Origin: Cristatella mucedo
Taxonomy: Eukaryota; Bryozoa; Phylactolaemata; Cristatellidae
Reading direction: 5' to 3'
Assembly (NCBI GenBank): GCA_009760855.2
Contig: WPIO01000001.1
Coordinates: 2,286,501 to 2,350,500, forward strand
DNA: 64,000 nt
Part shown: positions 53,531-64,000 of the stretch, piece by piece
How positions within the stretch are numbered: the stretch's first letter is position 1
How the letters are laid out: every line of letters starts with the position of its first letter
The notes under the pieces: generated by a model
Told to the model about the DNA's origin: nothing
Seen by the model: the letters and a program-made list of their open reading frames with translations, nothing else
Databases searched by the model: none
Made by a program: the position numbers and the translations under genes

Positions 53531-55744
53531 TCATGGCTACGGGGCAGGTACGAAAGTAGAGGCAGAGGGCAGAGGCGAAGGATGTGCTCGCACGCGGATG
53601 CCTGCGATCGCAAAGGTGCTAGCTCAGCTCAGCGACTCAGAGTGAGCACGGAATCGCTTGCAAAATACTCTTGCTAGAAAGCCACTTCGCTGCTGCTCAG
53701 GAAACGGCACGTTCGAAGCTATGCCGTGCAAAAATGAGCATTAATGCAAAAATTTTATGCAAAAAAAATAATGCAAAAATATCGGCAACAATGCCAAGCA
53801 TTTAATTTTTTGCTCCCAAAGATTGAACTCGCTATAGACTATGTTGTTTACATTCAAAAAGGAGCTGTAACCATAAATTGTTCGTTAGAAATTGCGTAGT
53901 ATAGTCTGCGTAAATGGTCGTCTTTAGAGGTCAGGCATTATGAAACTTTGCAAGTCCTGACTACGGGTAGCTACAACCTGCTTTTGAATGGTGCTTCAGT
54001 ACAGCTGTCATATTTTTTGCGAGCTTTTCTTACCTTTGCCTGATTAAGTGCTACTAACCAGAGTTAAACTAAGAATTATTGGTGGGTACTTTGCATGGTT
54101 TTGCACGCTCGTCTTAGCCCGATAGTTATATTTTTTTCATGCTATTCAGCGAATTCCTTGCCTATCTGTCGGTTATTGGTTCACTAGCAGCGAGTCGTAA
54201 AAGTACTTTAATTGCGTTCTATTTCGACAATCTGTACAAGATTTTTTATCATTATTACTATGCAGGAGCCGGGCGAGCATAACGCGTTACAGGATGTATT
54301 GGGCCTCAGGATTGGTGCAGTCTCAGAAAGCCTGCCTAAATATGCCTGTGCTAGAGGGGAGGCACACGTGCGTGTGAAATAGGGCTCAAAGTGGTCCGGC
54401 GGTGAAATTTGCTCGAGGCCTTGTCTGCAGCATCCAATTTCAAGATGTGGAAATCGATCAGGTGGTGGAAAGAACGCTGCAAGGCGTAAGATAGAGACAT
54501 AGAGTCTCGGCAGCCCTGTGTCCCTCCCTGTGAAAGTGAAAGACTGCTGTGTCTTGGCCTGCACCAGGTCAAGGCTATAGGGACTCCTGGGAGGGGGTGC
54601 GGGTCAGGGCCAAGGACTCACTCAGCGGCGGGTCTGGAATCTTCGATTCACTACGCAGGCCAGAACTGAATGTCAATCCTGCGAGCGTCAAGACTGGTCA
54701 GTGACATGGGAGCGTGTACGCCCTCGTGTCCTCTATGCCCAAGACAACGGCAAAGTCGTCGCCCACACAGTGCAGAGGGAATGAAGGTTGACGTCAAGCA
54801 CGACGTAGCTGGCCTACCGAGAGCCGGCTACTCGCGGGTTGATGGGCGCCGCTTTTAGATGGGAGACGATGGACGACGGAGGCTTCAAGTCAGACGCTAG
54901 CTGCCTTCTGAAGGGCACCGCCGCCGTCTCGGCACGCATGCGTTTCGAGGTCAGAGCTCAGCAGTAGAGGCGCTCAATGTGCCCACATAACGCATCGTCA
55001 GCGCCGGGTGTGTCGCGGCACTCGAAAATATGCTACGTGGAGTATGGCGCTGCGGAATAATTTCCGCAGGTACGCGAATACAGTGTATACCAGGAGCTCA
55101 CACTTTTTCCGGCCTCGTCTACGGTGCTACCCCCAGTGAGCGCATCACGCGATCAGGTGGCAGGTTCAGGGGCAAGCCGAGAGGGCACCTGTTTACGAAA
55201 GTTTGTTTTACTGTGGCTCCATCTGCGGCCGAATTTGGCAGGTCTCACGGAGGCACAGGGGCGGACGCGAGCGGTCAGAAGCGACTCTCCGCTTATAGCT
55301 CTCACGCAAACGCATATTAGAGATCGCTGAATCACCGCAGTGGGGCGATAATGCAGCTGCTGCGTGCGCCATCCTCTACATCAAAGGCCATACGCGGCGC
55401 CGAGTTAACTGCCCAACCACCGGCCGCAGGTGTGGCATACATTAGTGGCCGGACGCTGCACGAATTAGAGTGGCGGCGGCGGCAGCGGCAGGCGTAAATG
55501 CGATGGAAGTGCCCGGGACTTTGCCGAATATCCCGAAGCAAAGCCAGCCGGCGTACGAGCACTCAACCCGTCGCGATCGCTGTACTTGACGCGTCAGCGG
55601 CAACGAGGCTAGCATTAGCCGCTGTCCAGCGATCAACGCAGGCCGTCGCGCCCCGGTGCGCCACCTCAAGTCCCCACGTTACCTCTCTGCCTGCCATCGT
55701 CGCGGAAGAGGAATGTCGATGGTTCGCCGGTGCCGGCGAATAAT
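53531..55744. other. Host spacer, no gene recognised
   Basis: Includes an A-rich patch of repeated ATGCAAAAAT near 53,725-53,790. ORFs on both strands up to 118 codons (54,208-54,564) overlap each other and show no known motif. GC content rises from about 54,550 onward. Confidence 0.4.
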
Positions 55745-55911
55745 AAATAAATAAATACAAACTGATTTAACGGCCTCTTTTTGTATAGCGACAGAAGAGC
55801 CTTTACGGCTATCCCCTCCGCTTGCAGTGACGATAAAGGATCGCCCACCACAGGATTCGAACCTGCGACCTCGGGGCCTAGGTCGTGAAAAGCAACCACC
55901 TTATCTAGTGC
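55745..55911 (-). repeat. tRNA-derived SINE, family B (best copy)
   Basis: Minus strand: AAGGTGGTTGCTTTTCACG, then GCAGGTTCGAATCCTGTGG (B box), then the body ending GCTATACAAAAAGAGGCCGT. Flanked by an ATAAATAA tract that could be its tail. Confidence 0.75.
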
Positions 55912-57344
55912 AGCCGACGACAGGTGAGCTGCTGTCTGCGAAGCCCTCTGTTCGGCCGATTTGCCGGAACCCGAAGATGCTTTTGCACCACCAGCGCGGC
56001 AGGCGCGGCATTCAATATAATAATGAACGATTAATCAAAACTAATATATGGGTATATTATAATATAGTAATAACAATTAAACTAAATATATAACAATAAA
56101 TAATAAAGTATAATAGTATGTCCTTTGAAGCCGTTAGTCCGGCCGGAAGCCAGAAGTTGCCTTAGCGCCAACAGCGCCAGCTGGCGCGGCTACAGACGTC
56201 TGCCGTTTTAGCGGCCGCCGTCGAGAGAGCGCCGGACCTCGCGACCGCCACCGGCTCCGAAGTCGGACGGCTGGGCTGTCGCAGGAGCGACTGACGGCGG
56301 ACGCTCGGATTCTCTGCCGTGACGTGGTCGACTGGTAGCGCCGAAGCCGAGCATCTCCTAGTCCGTTGCCTGATAATTCCTCTTACCGCCACCGCTGGCC
56401 GACGATTTCTTTTTACGAGTCCAAGGAGCTCATCACCTGTCCGAATAGTTCCACTGACAGAGCTACTTCCCTTACGGGAAGAGAGTGAGCGCTCCGAGCG
56501 AGACACGACAGACAGCGAACAGAGGTGCAGCAAGGGGCAGCTCGGGGACACGTGTCGCCGAGCTGCCCAGGCCAAGGTGGCGCCAAAAGCATAATGGATT
56601 GTGCATTTTTTTTTTAACTTTTTCGCGTGAAAAAATCACAATCTCGATTTAGAGATCCAAAGATGAACTTCAAAGACGCCTCTTGCGACCTACACACTTT
56701 CGAGATTGATTTTTCAAGACATACAGAAGACCTGTGCGCCAGGAATCATTACTACATACCAAAAGAAGAGTGAGTGGTCGGGAAGAATTGCGGTTGAACG
56801 AAGAATCCATCGAAGGACACACGTGCCTGGAGAGCTCTCTCAAGACTCTGGTCTCACGGCAGAGAAGGATGTTTCAAGAATAATTACGGGCAGCATAGAC
56901 TATCCCCGACCAGAAGTTGCAACTAGGTTTCCCCGGCTCATAGATCTTGATGCCAATTTTTTTGCATGTATGTTTGTGCATACATTGTTGTATCTGCGTT
57001 TGTGTGCCAGTGCGTGTGAGCTCACAATTGTGTGTCTCAGTGTTCATATTCTTTGATTTAGCTCGTTTGAACTTTCTTGCATTTAAGTGCAAGTGTGCAA
57101 TTAAATATGAAAGTACTTGACATTTGTGCACACGGTTAACGTCGACCATGCTTTATGCATGCGTGCACTTGTAGCGGTTTGAGTGCTTTACGTTGTCCAT
57201 TTATCAGTGCAAGCAGGAGCTCGCTACATGCTGTTTAGAGCTGTAGCTAAGCACTGACTCTACTGCAATGCTTCCGAACAATCTCTAGTTTGGTTGCTTA
57301 GGTCAAAAATCGGAATAGTCACCCCCATGGCTAGAAAAAATATA
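55912..57344. other. Host spacer, no gene recognised
   Basis: GC-rich to about 56,600, then neutral. Opposed ORFs at 56,162-56,575 and 56,319-56,594 are mutual shadows without recognised domains. The poly-T run at 56,607-56,616 is unremarkable. Confidence 0.4.
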
Positions 57345-57495
57345 ATTCATTAAAATAGTGCCCTAAAATACTGAATCTCTATCAACGGGCTTTACATATG
57401 CCTTTGGAATTGAGCCCTTCGCAAAGGTCGTCAAGGTGAGCACCTTCACCTTGGTCGTTGAGCGCGAGCACCTGAACCCATGGATCAAACCAGGG
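57345..57495 (-). repeat. tRNA-derived SINE, family A (diverged)
   Basis: Same layout as the 8.85 and 61.05 kb copies: a block resembling the LINE tail (GTGCCCTAAAATACTGAATC on the plus strand), then GGGCTTTACATATGCC, then the tRNA-like part. Moderately decayed. Confidence 0.55.
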
Positions 57496-57699
57496 ACGCA
57501 TCCAGGGATTGAATCTTCCTGCGGACCCTATCCCAGTAGTTACAGCAAATGTGAGGTGAATGTAGGTCAGCAGGTCACAAGTATACAGCAGTCTGCTAAA
57601 AATGCCCGTGCCCGCGCTACGAGTCAATTGAGCTAAAGAGCAGGCCAGCTGACCTAGTACTACGTGGGAATTTCTGGTAAGACCGTAGATCAGAGCCTG

Positions 57700-57885
57700 C
57701 CGAACAAAAATAAATATTTATTAGCAGATTTAGAAGCCTCAATCGTGTGGCGGCAGAGGAGCCTTAACTAAGGCTATCAACATCACTTGAATTTGGAAAC
57801 AAAGGATTGTCCACGGCAAGATTTGAGCCCACGACCTCAGTCGTGAGGAGCGAGAAATTTACCTTCCATGCAATCATGGTCCAAT
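57700..57885 (-). repeat. tRNA-derived SINE, family B (diverged)
   Basis: Minus strand: head with CTCACGACTGAGGTCGTGGG and CTCAAATCTTGCCG, body ending near an AATAAATATTTATTA tract. Less conserved than the other copies. Confidence 0.55.
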
Positions 57886-58036
57886 AAGCCCAAATACGAA
57901 GACAGGATTGGTATAAAGTCACTTGCTTCTGCTCTGTAGATTTTCTTTTTAGAACGGTCAGTATTTAAGTAAACTTGGTCAGCCATGTTATGTGCACGAC
58001 AATTAAGATAGCAAGAAGCCGAACTCAAAAATTAAT

Positions 58037-58310
58037 CTCCGTCTGTAACTCTACAACGCAACAACAACTATGTGGGGTGTTACGCAGGTAAGTTTGCATA
58101 GCTCACTGATAGCCGAATCGGCTTTCGGTACGCAATGGGTACGCAATAGAAAACACAATGTCACGCAATAGAAGAGGTAGTATAGCTGAGTCAGCAGGGC
58201 AGTTGAGGTAGAGAGAAGCGTGGAAGGATCAGCGCAGACGTTCCAACTCTGGAAAGAATACGCCCTAGTCGGCAGCAGGAGAGTATTGGTCATTGTGTAA
58301 GGATCGCGGA
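58037..58310 (-). mobile_element. 3' end of the copy-D LINE family
   Basis: CCGTCTGTAACTCTACAAC and GGTGTTACGCAGG correspond to 39,388-39,435. The following minus-strand C-terminal RT sequence matches 39,515-39,640. A 5'-truncated insertion. Confidence 0.75.
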
Positions 58311-58744
58311 AACGAGTTCCTCAGTCTAGGACCATAGTAATCGGCGTAATTTTAATTGTTTTTCTGTGGCAACTCGTCCCAGACTCCTTAGTAGGCTCAA
58401 GGCTATATCTGGCAAAATATTGTCGACATCATCCCAATCTCATAGTACAGAGTTTCTTTATTCCTGACCGAGGGAGTGTGAGCACAAACTGCCTAGGAAT
58501 GCAGAAGCGTACAGCTTAACAATTTAGCCTTCCTTCCACATGCGTATCAGTCAATTTTACCTTGGCGTGCACGTGCATTTGTGGATGCACCAGCGGATTT
58601 GCATACGATAATGCTAGTACGTCGCGTCTTGAACTTACCATCGTGGGTGTGATATATCCACGGCCGAACATTTAAATCGAGCCAAATTTTGCTCCGAGTA
58701 GGGACGCATTCCGAAGCTGTTATTTCTGGCAACGAGTACTTCAA

Positions 58745-58930
58745 GTTGTAAAGTCTCGGTTTGGCCTAGGGGTTAAAGCGATCGCTTTCAACGCTCGAGG
58801 TCCAGGTGCGCATCTATACGGTCGAGGATGTGGGCTCGAGCCGTGTGGCATATGAGAAGCACCCGCATAGATTCCGTTCTCTTAGTGAGGTGAGCGGGTA
58901 GATTACATTTTCTTTTCGTTTCTTGGTATA
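58745..58930 (+). repeat. tRNA-derived SINE, family C
   Basis: TTTGGCCTAGGGGTTAAAGC is a typical A-box region. GTGGGCTCGAGCCGTGTGG is B-box-like, but the spacing is longer than in a tRNA because of an insert around 58,790-58,825. A T-rich tail follows. Only one copy was seen in this window. Confidence 0.6.
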
Positions 58931-59960
58931 TTTTTATCTGAATTCGCAGATTATCTATTCGACCTCATCTCACTTTTTGGTAGCGCTGTTACTGACGAAC
59001 TTCCGGTTTCCCCAAGTCAACCGACCTTCGACTTCCTAAGTTTCCGGTTCTTGCACTTGTGGCTGGAATCGGATCCGCCCACCACCTCCATAACCAATGT
59101 TGTACGACCTTCTAGCTATTCGTGCGCTAAACAGTGCTGGACCACCATATATGGATTAAACGTTGCAAAAGCCGCCCACACAACAAAAGAGGCACGGAAA
59201 TAAATACGGACTCAATCCAGCCTATGTTATGTACGCCCTTGCAGCAGGGTATTTGCGGTGGTCTGTCCTGGAATGTCTGATGTCTGTGTTTGCTCGGCAG
59301 CACATGCACGGCAGCTGGAGAAGCTCTGTCCAAGTGCTAAGAGTTTGGTTTTTCGACGTGTGCTCACTGGTGATCTGTTCAGTTACAGCCACTTAACACC
59401 AACCGTCACTGCTCTAGAACAATCTCAAAAAGATGCTTCATCAGAAGATTCAAACGTATCCGGAAATGAAGGTCATACGCATTCGATTTTGCACATAAGC
59501 AACCAAACCAGCGACTACTGGAGCTAATGCGATAGAGCCTTTTGCTAACCTGCAGATAGAAACAGGGCATCTGCGAGCGCTTTTTAAGACAAATTTGAAC
59601 ACAAACGATCTCAAATGCACACATGCTTAAAGAAGAGTCGGCATATACTGCAGGAACTACAAATACATGAATGTCAAGTACCTTCACAACGCATTGAACA
59701 CTTGCACAAACATGCAACTGCCTACAGGCCGACCTACTTTCTGGATAATGTGAGCTAAATCAATCAAAGAAACACGCAAAACACACAAGCAGAGCAGATG
59801 AGCACACGTGCTCACACACACATTCACAAATTCTGATAGCAGTTACATTGATGTAGGCACAACATGCTGGAACAAACCAGGCAAACATGCCATCACTTCA
59901 ACCAGAATCTGCGTTAACACACTTATTTTGTGAGCTCGACACATGAGCTTAAATATCTCG
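58931..59960. other. Host spacer, no gene recognised
   Basis: Short overlapping ORFs (59,163-59,527; 59,406-59,717) with no domain. No repeat structure noted beyond CACA-rich bits near 59,800-59,830. Confidence 0.4.
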
Positions 59961-60995
59961 GTACCGTTTCATTCTGCAGCACAGCGCTAGCCTTGCCACG
60001 AACTGCTTGGCGGGGATAAACTCCTTTGTCCAGAAGCAGTGAGCCAGACAGGAGAACCAGAGTGGTTGCAGAACAAGAGCTTAAGAGCGAGCCAGGAAGC
60101 TCTGGGACCAGCTGTAATTATTCGGCCTTTATAATCGGTCTGCTCTTCGCAGGAGTGGCTGATTGATGTTGGCTGGCTTGTCAACCTCGGCCGTTACTCT
60201 GTCCCAAAAGAATCATCTGGAACCTTTTCGGCGTACAAGCTGGACTGGGTTGCTCCTCCAGAGGTCGAGCGACGGTATGAATTCCTTGCCGCAGTGGCTC
60301 ACGGTGCTGGGCCCAATACCACTAAACTCTTGCCCCATCGCATCGGCTAGGTATTTAAGAGTGGAGCGACGCTCGCTTTGGGCGCCTGCTCGTTCTTTGG
60401 CTTCCTTTCAACCCCGTCGCCAATTGCGGCCGGACTGAGTGTGGGCTGTTGGCCGGCGACTGACGGAACAGGACGAGACAATGCCTAGACTATTCGGTTG
60501 ACGCCATCGAATACGATCGTTCAGCGCCCGAGCTCGCATTTTGTGTTTCTATTTTCTGATTTGTGCGTGTGCCTGCTCAAAGGGTTCCGGCATAGGGATT
60601 TGTCGATGGGATCTAGAAGTAGTTCAGTGTAGTGTGTGAGATATTCCTACCTTTACGGCGGAAGCGAAGCCCTAGCTCTACAGTCAGGGAAATAGATTCC
60701 GGTTCTTCGGGCTCCTCCGTTAATTTGGGTCGCTCTCCACAATAGGCGTAAGTAGCCTAAGTGTGGGGACGTATTTACCCGCAAGAGTGCATGTACTGTT
60801 GAGAGGCTGCGAGGAGTGTGGAGATATATCTGAGCTAGACGCGCAGCTACATTGTGCTCTTGCGATCAAATCTCAGTAAAATCCCCTACTCTTGTGTGTA
60901 TCTCTTTCTTATTCACGTCACGGACTGATGACTCCCTTAGGTAACGGTAAGTAGGTCAGCGCCCGAAACACGCATTTCATGGCGGCCTGCTTATA
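59960..60995. repeat. LTR-like repeat unit, copy 1 (5' truncated)
   Basis: Shares long collinear blocks with 61,380-62,460: GAGCCAGACAGGAGAACCAG, GGGCCCAATACCACTAA, GTAAGTAGCCTAAGTGTGGG, CTCAGTAAAATCCCC. A polyadenylation-like AATAAAGCTCAG occurs only in copy 2. Either repeated LTRs of a retrotransposon or a large tandem repeat. No retrotransposon internal region was found between the copies. Confidence 0.65.
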
Positions 60996-60997
60996 TA

Positions 60998-60998
60998 T

Positions 60999-61048
<50 letters not shown>
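60998..61048. repeat. (TA)n microsatellite
   Basis: About 25 TA units next to the SINE-A copy, the same microsatellite-SINE association seen at 8.66-8.99 kb. Confidence 0.95.
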
Positions 61049-61050
<2 letters not shown>

Positions 61051-61186
61051 CATTTATATAACGCTCAAAGAGAACTTAATCTCTAATCAGGCGCTTCACA
61101 TATGCCTCGGGGCTCGAGCCCACGACCTCAGTCAGACCTTGGTCGGGGCGAGAGCACCTTCACCGCTGGACCAAACCAGCAAATAA
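61049..61186 (-). repeat. tRNA-derived SINE, family A (best copy)
   Basis: Minus strand: GCTGGTTTGGTCCAGCGGTG (A box), GTCGTGGGCTCGAGCCCC (B box), then the end AGCGCCTGATTAGAGATTAA and TTCTCTTTGAGCGTTATATA, which resembles the LINE tail. SINE and TA run together are flanked by a 40-bp direct repeat (60,955-60,995 and 61,190-61,230). Confidence 0.75.
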
Positions 61187-62430
61187 GAAGGTCAGCGCCC
61201 GAAACACTCATTTCATGGCAGCCTGCTTATTGCGCGTAGGCGCGCACCGGACCGCATTTGGTAGTAGGTTACGCCGCTCGGTAAGCGGCCGGTTACGCCT
61301 ACTCCGCCGAGCCTTAGGCATTACACTTCTATATGTAGCGCCTTGCTGGCCTTGGCCTAATGTAAGCGCGAAAGAGAGCTGTTCGGCGGCGGGCAAGAAC
61401 TCCTGTGTCCTGGTGCAGTGAGCCAGAGAGGAGCACCAGTGCGGTTAGAGAGCAAGAGCTTAAGTGCAAGCAAGGAAGCTCTGAGACCAGCGGTGGCGAT
61501 TTGGCCTTTAGAATTGGTCTGATACCAGCGGGAGCTGCTGATTGATATTGGCTGGCCTGTCAACCTCCGCCATCACTCATTCAAGAGAAAATCGCCTGGA
61601 ACCCATTCGGCATTCAAACTGGACAGAGGTGCCCTTCCAGTAGCCTAGTAAGTGTATCAATTCCATACCGCAATGGGCCACGGTTTTGGGCCCAATACCA
61701 CCAAGCTCTTGCCCCGTTGTCTCAGCTAGGTATTTGAGAATCGAGCGACGCTCGCTCTTGATCTTTCGTTCGGCTCCTGCTCTTCGGCTTCGCTTCGACG
61801 CCGTCGGACTCGTTTCTCTGAAAGCGAGGGAGGAGGGTGGGCTGTTCGCCGGCGATTTATGGGACAGGGCGAGACAGCCCTAGGAGGATTCGGTGGACTC
61901 CACCAACTACGGTCGTATCGCACCCGAGCATTTTGTGTTTCTTGTGTGTGTGCGCGCTCGCACGTGGTCATGACATATAGATTTGACGGTGCGAGCTAAA
62001 CGTAGTTGGTATGGTGTGGGATATTCCGTTGGTTCGGACTCCTACGTATATTTGAGCCGTTCCGCCTAGAGACGCAGGGGCGTCTAAGTGCGGCGACGTG
62101 TTTCCTCCTCACGAATGCTTGAGTTTGCGTGTGTGGAGTATTCCTGCCGCAAGGTGGAAGCGGAGTCCTAGTTCTCCGGTCAGGGTTTAGGCTCCGGTTC
62201 GGGCTCGTCTATTTGGTTCGTTCCCCACTATAGACGTAAGTAGCCTAAGTTTGGTGACGTGTTTCCTCCGCAAGAGCGCTTGCGGCGTCCAAAGCGTGCG
62301 AGGAGTGTGGAAATAAAACTGGGCTCGATGCGCAGCGACTTTTCGCGCTTGCGAATAAAGCTCAGTTAAATCCCCAATGTTTGTGTCTCGCTTTCCAATT
62401 CACGCCGCGGACTCACGACCCCCTTTTGTA
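61187..62430. repeat. LTR-like repeat unit, copy 2 (about 1.24 kb)
   Basis: Full-length unit from the GTCAGCGCCCGAAACACTC block to the next GTAAGTAGGACGGCGCC block, which begins copy 3. Contains GTTACGCCGCTCGGTAAGCG and the AATAAA signal near 62,355. No protein-coding frame longer than about 80 codons. Confidence 0.65.
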
Positions 62431-62600
62431 ACAGTAAGTAGGACGGCGCCAGAAACGCTTGTTTCGTGACTACCAACTTATTGGGCGTATGCGTATGCGC
62501 GCACCGAACGGCATTAGGCGGTAGGTTACGCCGCTTGGTAAGCGGTAGGTCAAGCCTACTCCGCCGAGCCTTCGGCGTTACATATATACAGCTCGCTACT
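62431..62600. repeat. LTR-like repeat unit, copy 3 (3' truncated)
   Basis: Repeats the first about 150 bp of the unit (GCGCACCGAACGGCATTAGG; ACTCCGCCGAGCCTTCGGCG) and then diverges. Confidence 0.65.
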
Positions 62601-63505
62601 GGTTACGAACTACTCCAATTCACAGCCTCCTGCTTACGATCAGTCTTTTTACTTAAAAAACGCGCCGTCATCACGTGACCCCACTGCGGTTTTGCCAAAT
62701 GGCCTGACAGCTATAATTTTGCCACAAACGGTTTCTAGCGTCACGTATAATCGGATCCTAAACTGCTATAATAAGACTTTCTACAATCCAAGCCACCATT
62801 TTGTCTAACTACTCCAGGTAAGAGGTACTGCTAACTGTTGTTAACGGTATAGGCATTTAGTGAGATTACTATTTATGCTGAGTTACTTTAAATCTGCAAT
62901 ATGAGTAGCCTATGCATCACCGCACCTAGCGAGCCAGTTTTCCGACTCCCCAGAGCCGCTTCCACCGTAATGGACGGCGGCGCGTACCGGTGTTAGCGCT
63001 CAAGCCGCCCGGACGTCGCTCCGAGCCCCTTCCTTCCTGCATCCTCCCCGGCCCTGGCTGCTTGACGTTCCGCGAACGTATATCTATTCGGCTAAGCCTC
63101 TTACTCAGCTTTTATATCTGTACCGGGCGGTTGGCGATTCGCCACCGCGGTACTCCCCAGGTGCGCCGCTGCGGTCAGCTCACTCCAAAAGCTTCCGGTT
63201 CGCCTGCACCCGATCGCCGGCTCTTCCCAAGGACATCGCTTGACGCTGCCATTTCTAGCACGACCTACAAACAAGACTGAGAGTGTACCTTCATATTGAC
63301 CCTTCCAGTCAGTGCCCGCAGACGTTTTATGGTTTGATGCCACTTTGTCGCACCGTGTGGGCTTTCCCTACTTCGTTGGGATGGGCTACAGGAGATCCGC
63401 TAGAATAATTGTAAGAAAACTTTTCACTGAAATTCTGAGCTACCCGGTGGCTAGCGGTGGATTAATCCACACGGCACCCATCAGCAGCAAAACTCGCCGG
63501 GCTGC
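62601..63505. other. Host spacer, no gene recognised
   Basis: GC-rich toward the end. The 96-codon ORF at 62,990-63,280 has no known motif and an overlapping opposite-strand shadow. Confidence 0.4.
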
Positions 63506-63509
63506 TTGA

Positions 63510-63695
63510 GGCGGGAAGACCAGGCGCACGTGGCCGGAAGACAGCCTAACCAGGCGCTCCCGGCCGGAAGACCTGCCACCTAGGCACATCCGGCCGGAAG
63601 ACCACCCATCCAGGTGCTGCCGGCCGGAAGCCTACCAGCTAGGTGTGCCCGACCCGGAAGACCACCCACCCAGGCGCACCCGCGCCCGGAAGAGT
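63510..63695. repeat. GC-rich minisatellite, about 33 bp, about six copies
   Basis: Imperfect units around CCGGCCGGAAGACC followed by CCAGGCGC or CTAGGTGT. Six GGAAGA/GGAAGCC landmarks can be counted. The 74-codon ORF starting 63,645 begins inside it and is probably a by-product. Confidence 0.85.
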
Positions 63696-64000
63696 GACCC
63701 GTGGGAGGCCTGCTGCACCACGACCTTCTTGGCAGCTAGCCACTGGCAGGCTCTGCCCAAAGCGGCTAGCGGACCGCCGGGGCGCTCAGCGGCGCTAGCC
63801 GTGCATATACTTTTCCGAACTATTCGGACGCTGCTCTGCTTTGGTTTTGGTATCGCTTTGGTTGGCTAGGAAAAGCTGTGTGATTAGCTATTCATACCGT
63901 CGGTGGGTACCCTTTGTTGCCTTCTACTATTAGATACACGTGTCCTATTTGGCCTCCGGGAGGGGTGTGTGTAAGCTGCGTGCTTCCACGACCAGAAGAC

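Noticed and set aside
54208-56594. Candidate host genes among GC-rich overlapping ORFs
   Set aside because: Frames overlap on both strands, lack domains, and look like chance ORFs in GC-rich DNA; no splice-site structure could be supported.

Overview
The window comes from an animal nuclear genome dense in transposons. The evidence is degraded CR1/L2-type LINE reverse transcriptases, tRNA-derived SINEs that appear to share the LINE 3' tail, a SPIN-like hAT element, a pogo/Tigger-like terminus, microsatellites and minisatellites. No intact host gene was recognised, and the species cannot be named from the sequence.

The centrepiece is a structurally complete Polinton/Maverick (adintovirus-like) endogenous virus at about 9,045-30,966. 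It is much more AT-rich than its surroundings. It has terminal inverted repeats of about 226 bp, roughly 95% identical by eye, and a 6-7 bp target duplication reading (T)ACTGCA. It interrupts a LINE whose two halves lie at 7,830-9,037 and 30,974-32,400. It carries the Polinton core: protein-primed family B DNA polymerase, retroviral-type integrase, HerA/FtsK-type packaging ATPase, adenain-like protease, major capsid protein and penton-like minor capsid protein. It also carries a YqaJ-type nuclease, a parvovirus-like phospholipase A2 protein, an HNH-AP2 homing endonuclease, four phage-like fibre genes and several small genes. Nearly every gene is damaged by in-frame stops and 1-2 nt shifts, so this is a young fossil rather than an intact virus. 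Nearly every start codon directly follows a TATAG(A)nATG-type motif. At 10,894-10,902 this motif is an almost perfect palindrome serving two divergent genes whose ATGs are only 9 bp apart.

From about 33,850 to 50,811 lies a second, older and more divergent element with largely the same gene order. It lacks a block corresponding to about 17.3-21.3 kb of the first copy (ATPase, protease, PLA2, endonuclease) and most of the polymerase. It has been invaded by a pogo-like element, the SPIN-like hAT element, a LINE, a GC-rich insert and a 28-bp minisatellite inside its capsid gene. Comparing the copies helps separate real genes from shadows and mutations from conserved oddities.

The remainder (1-9,037 and 50,812-64,000) is host repeat sequence: LINE fragments, three SINE families, a 10-bp (GTCTGTGYCC)n satellite near 52.3-52.6 kb, repeated LTR-like units of about 1.2 kb at 60-62.6 kb, and a GC-rich minisatellite of about 33 bp at 63.5-63.7 kb. 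Many long ORFs in these parts are by-products of repeats.
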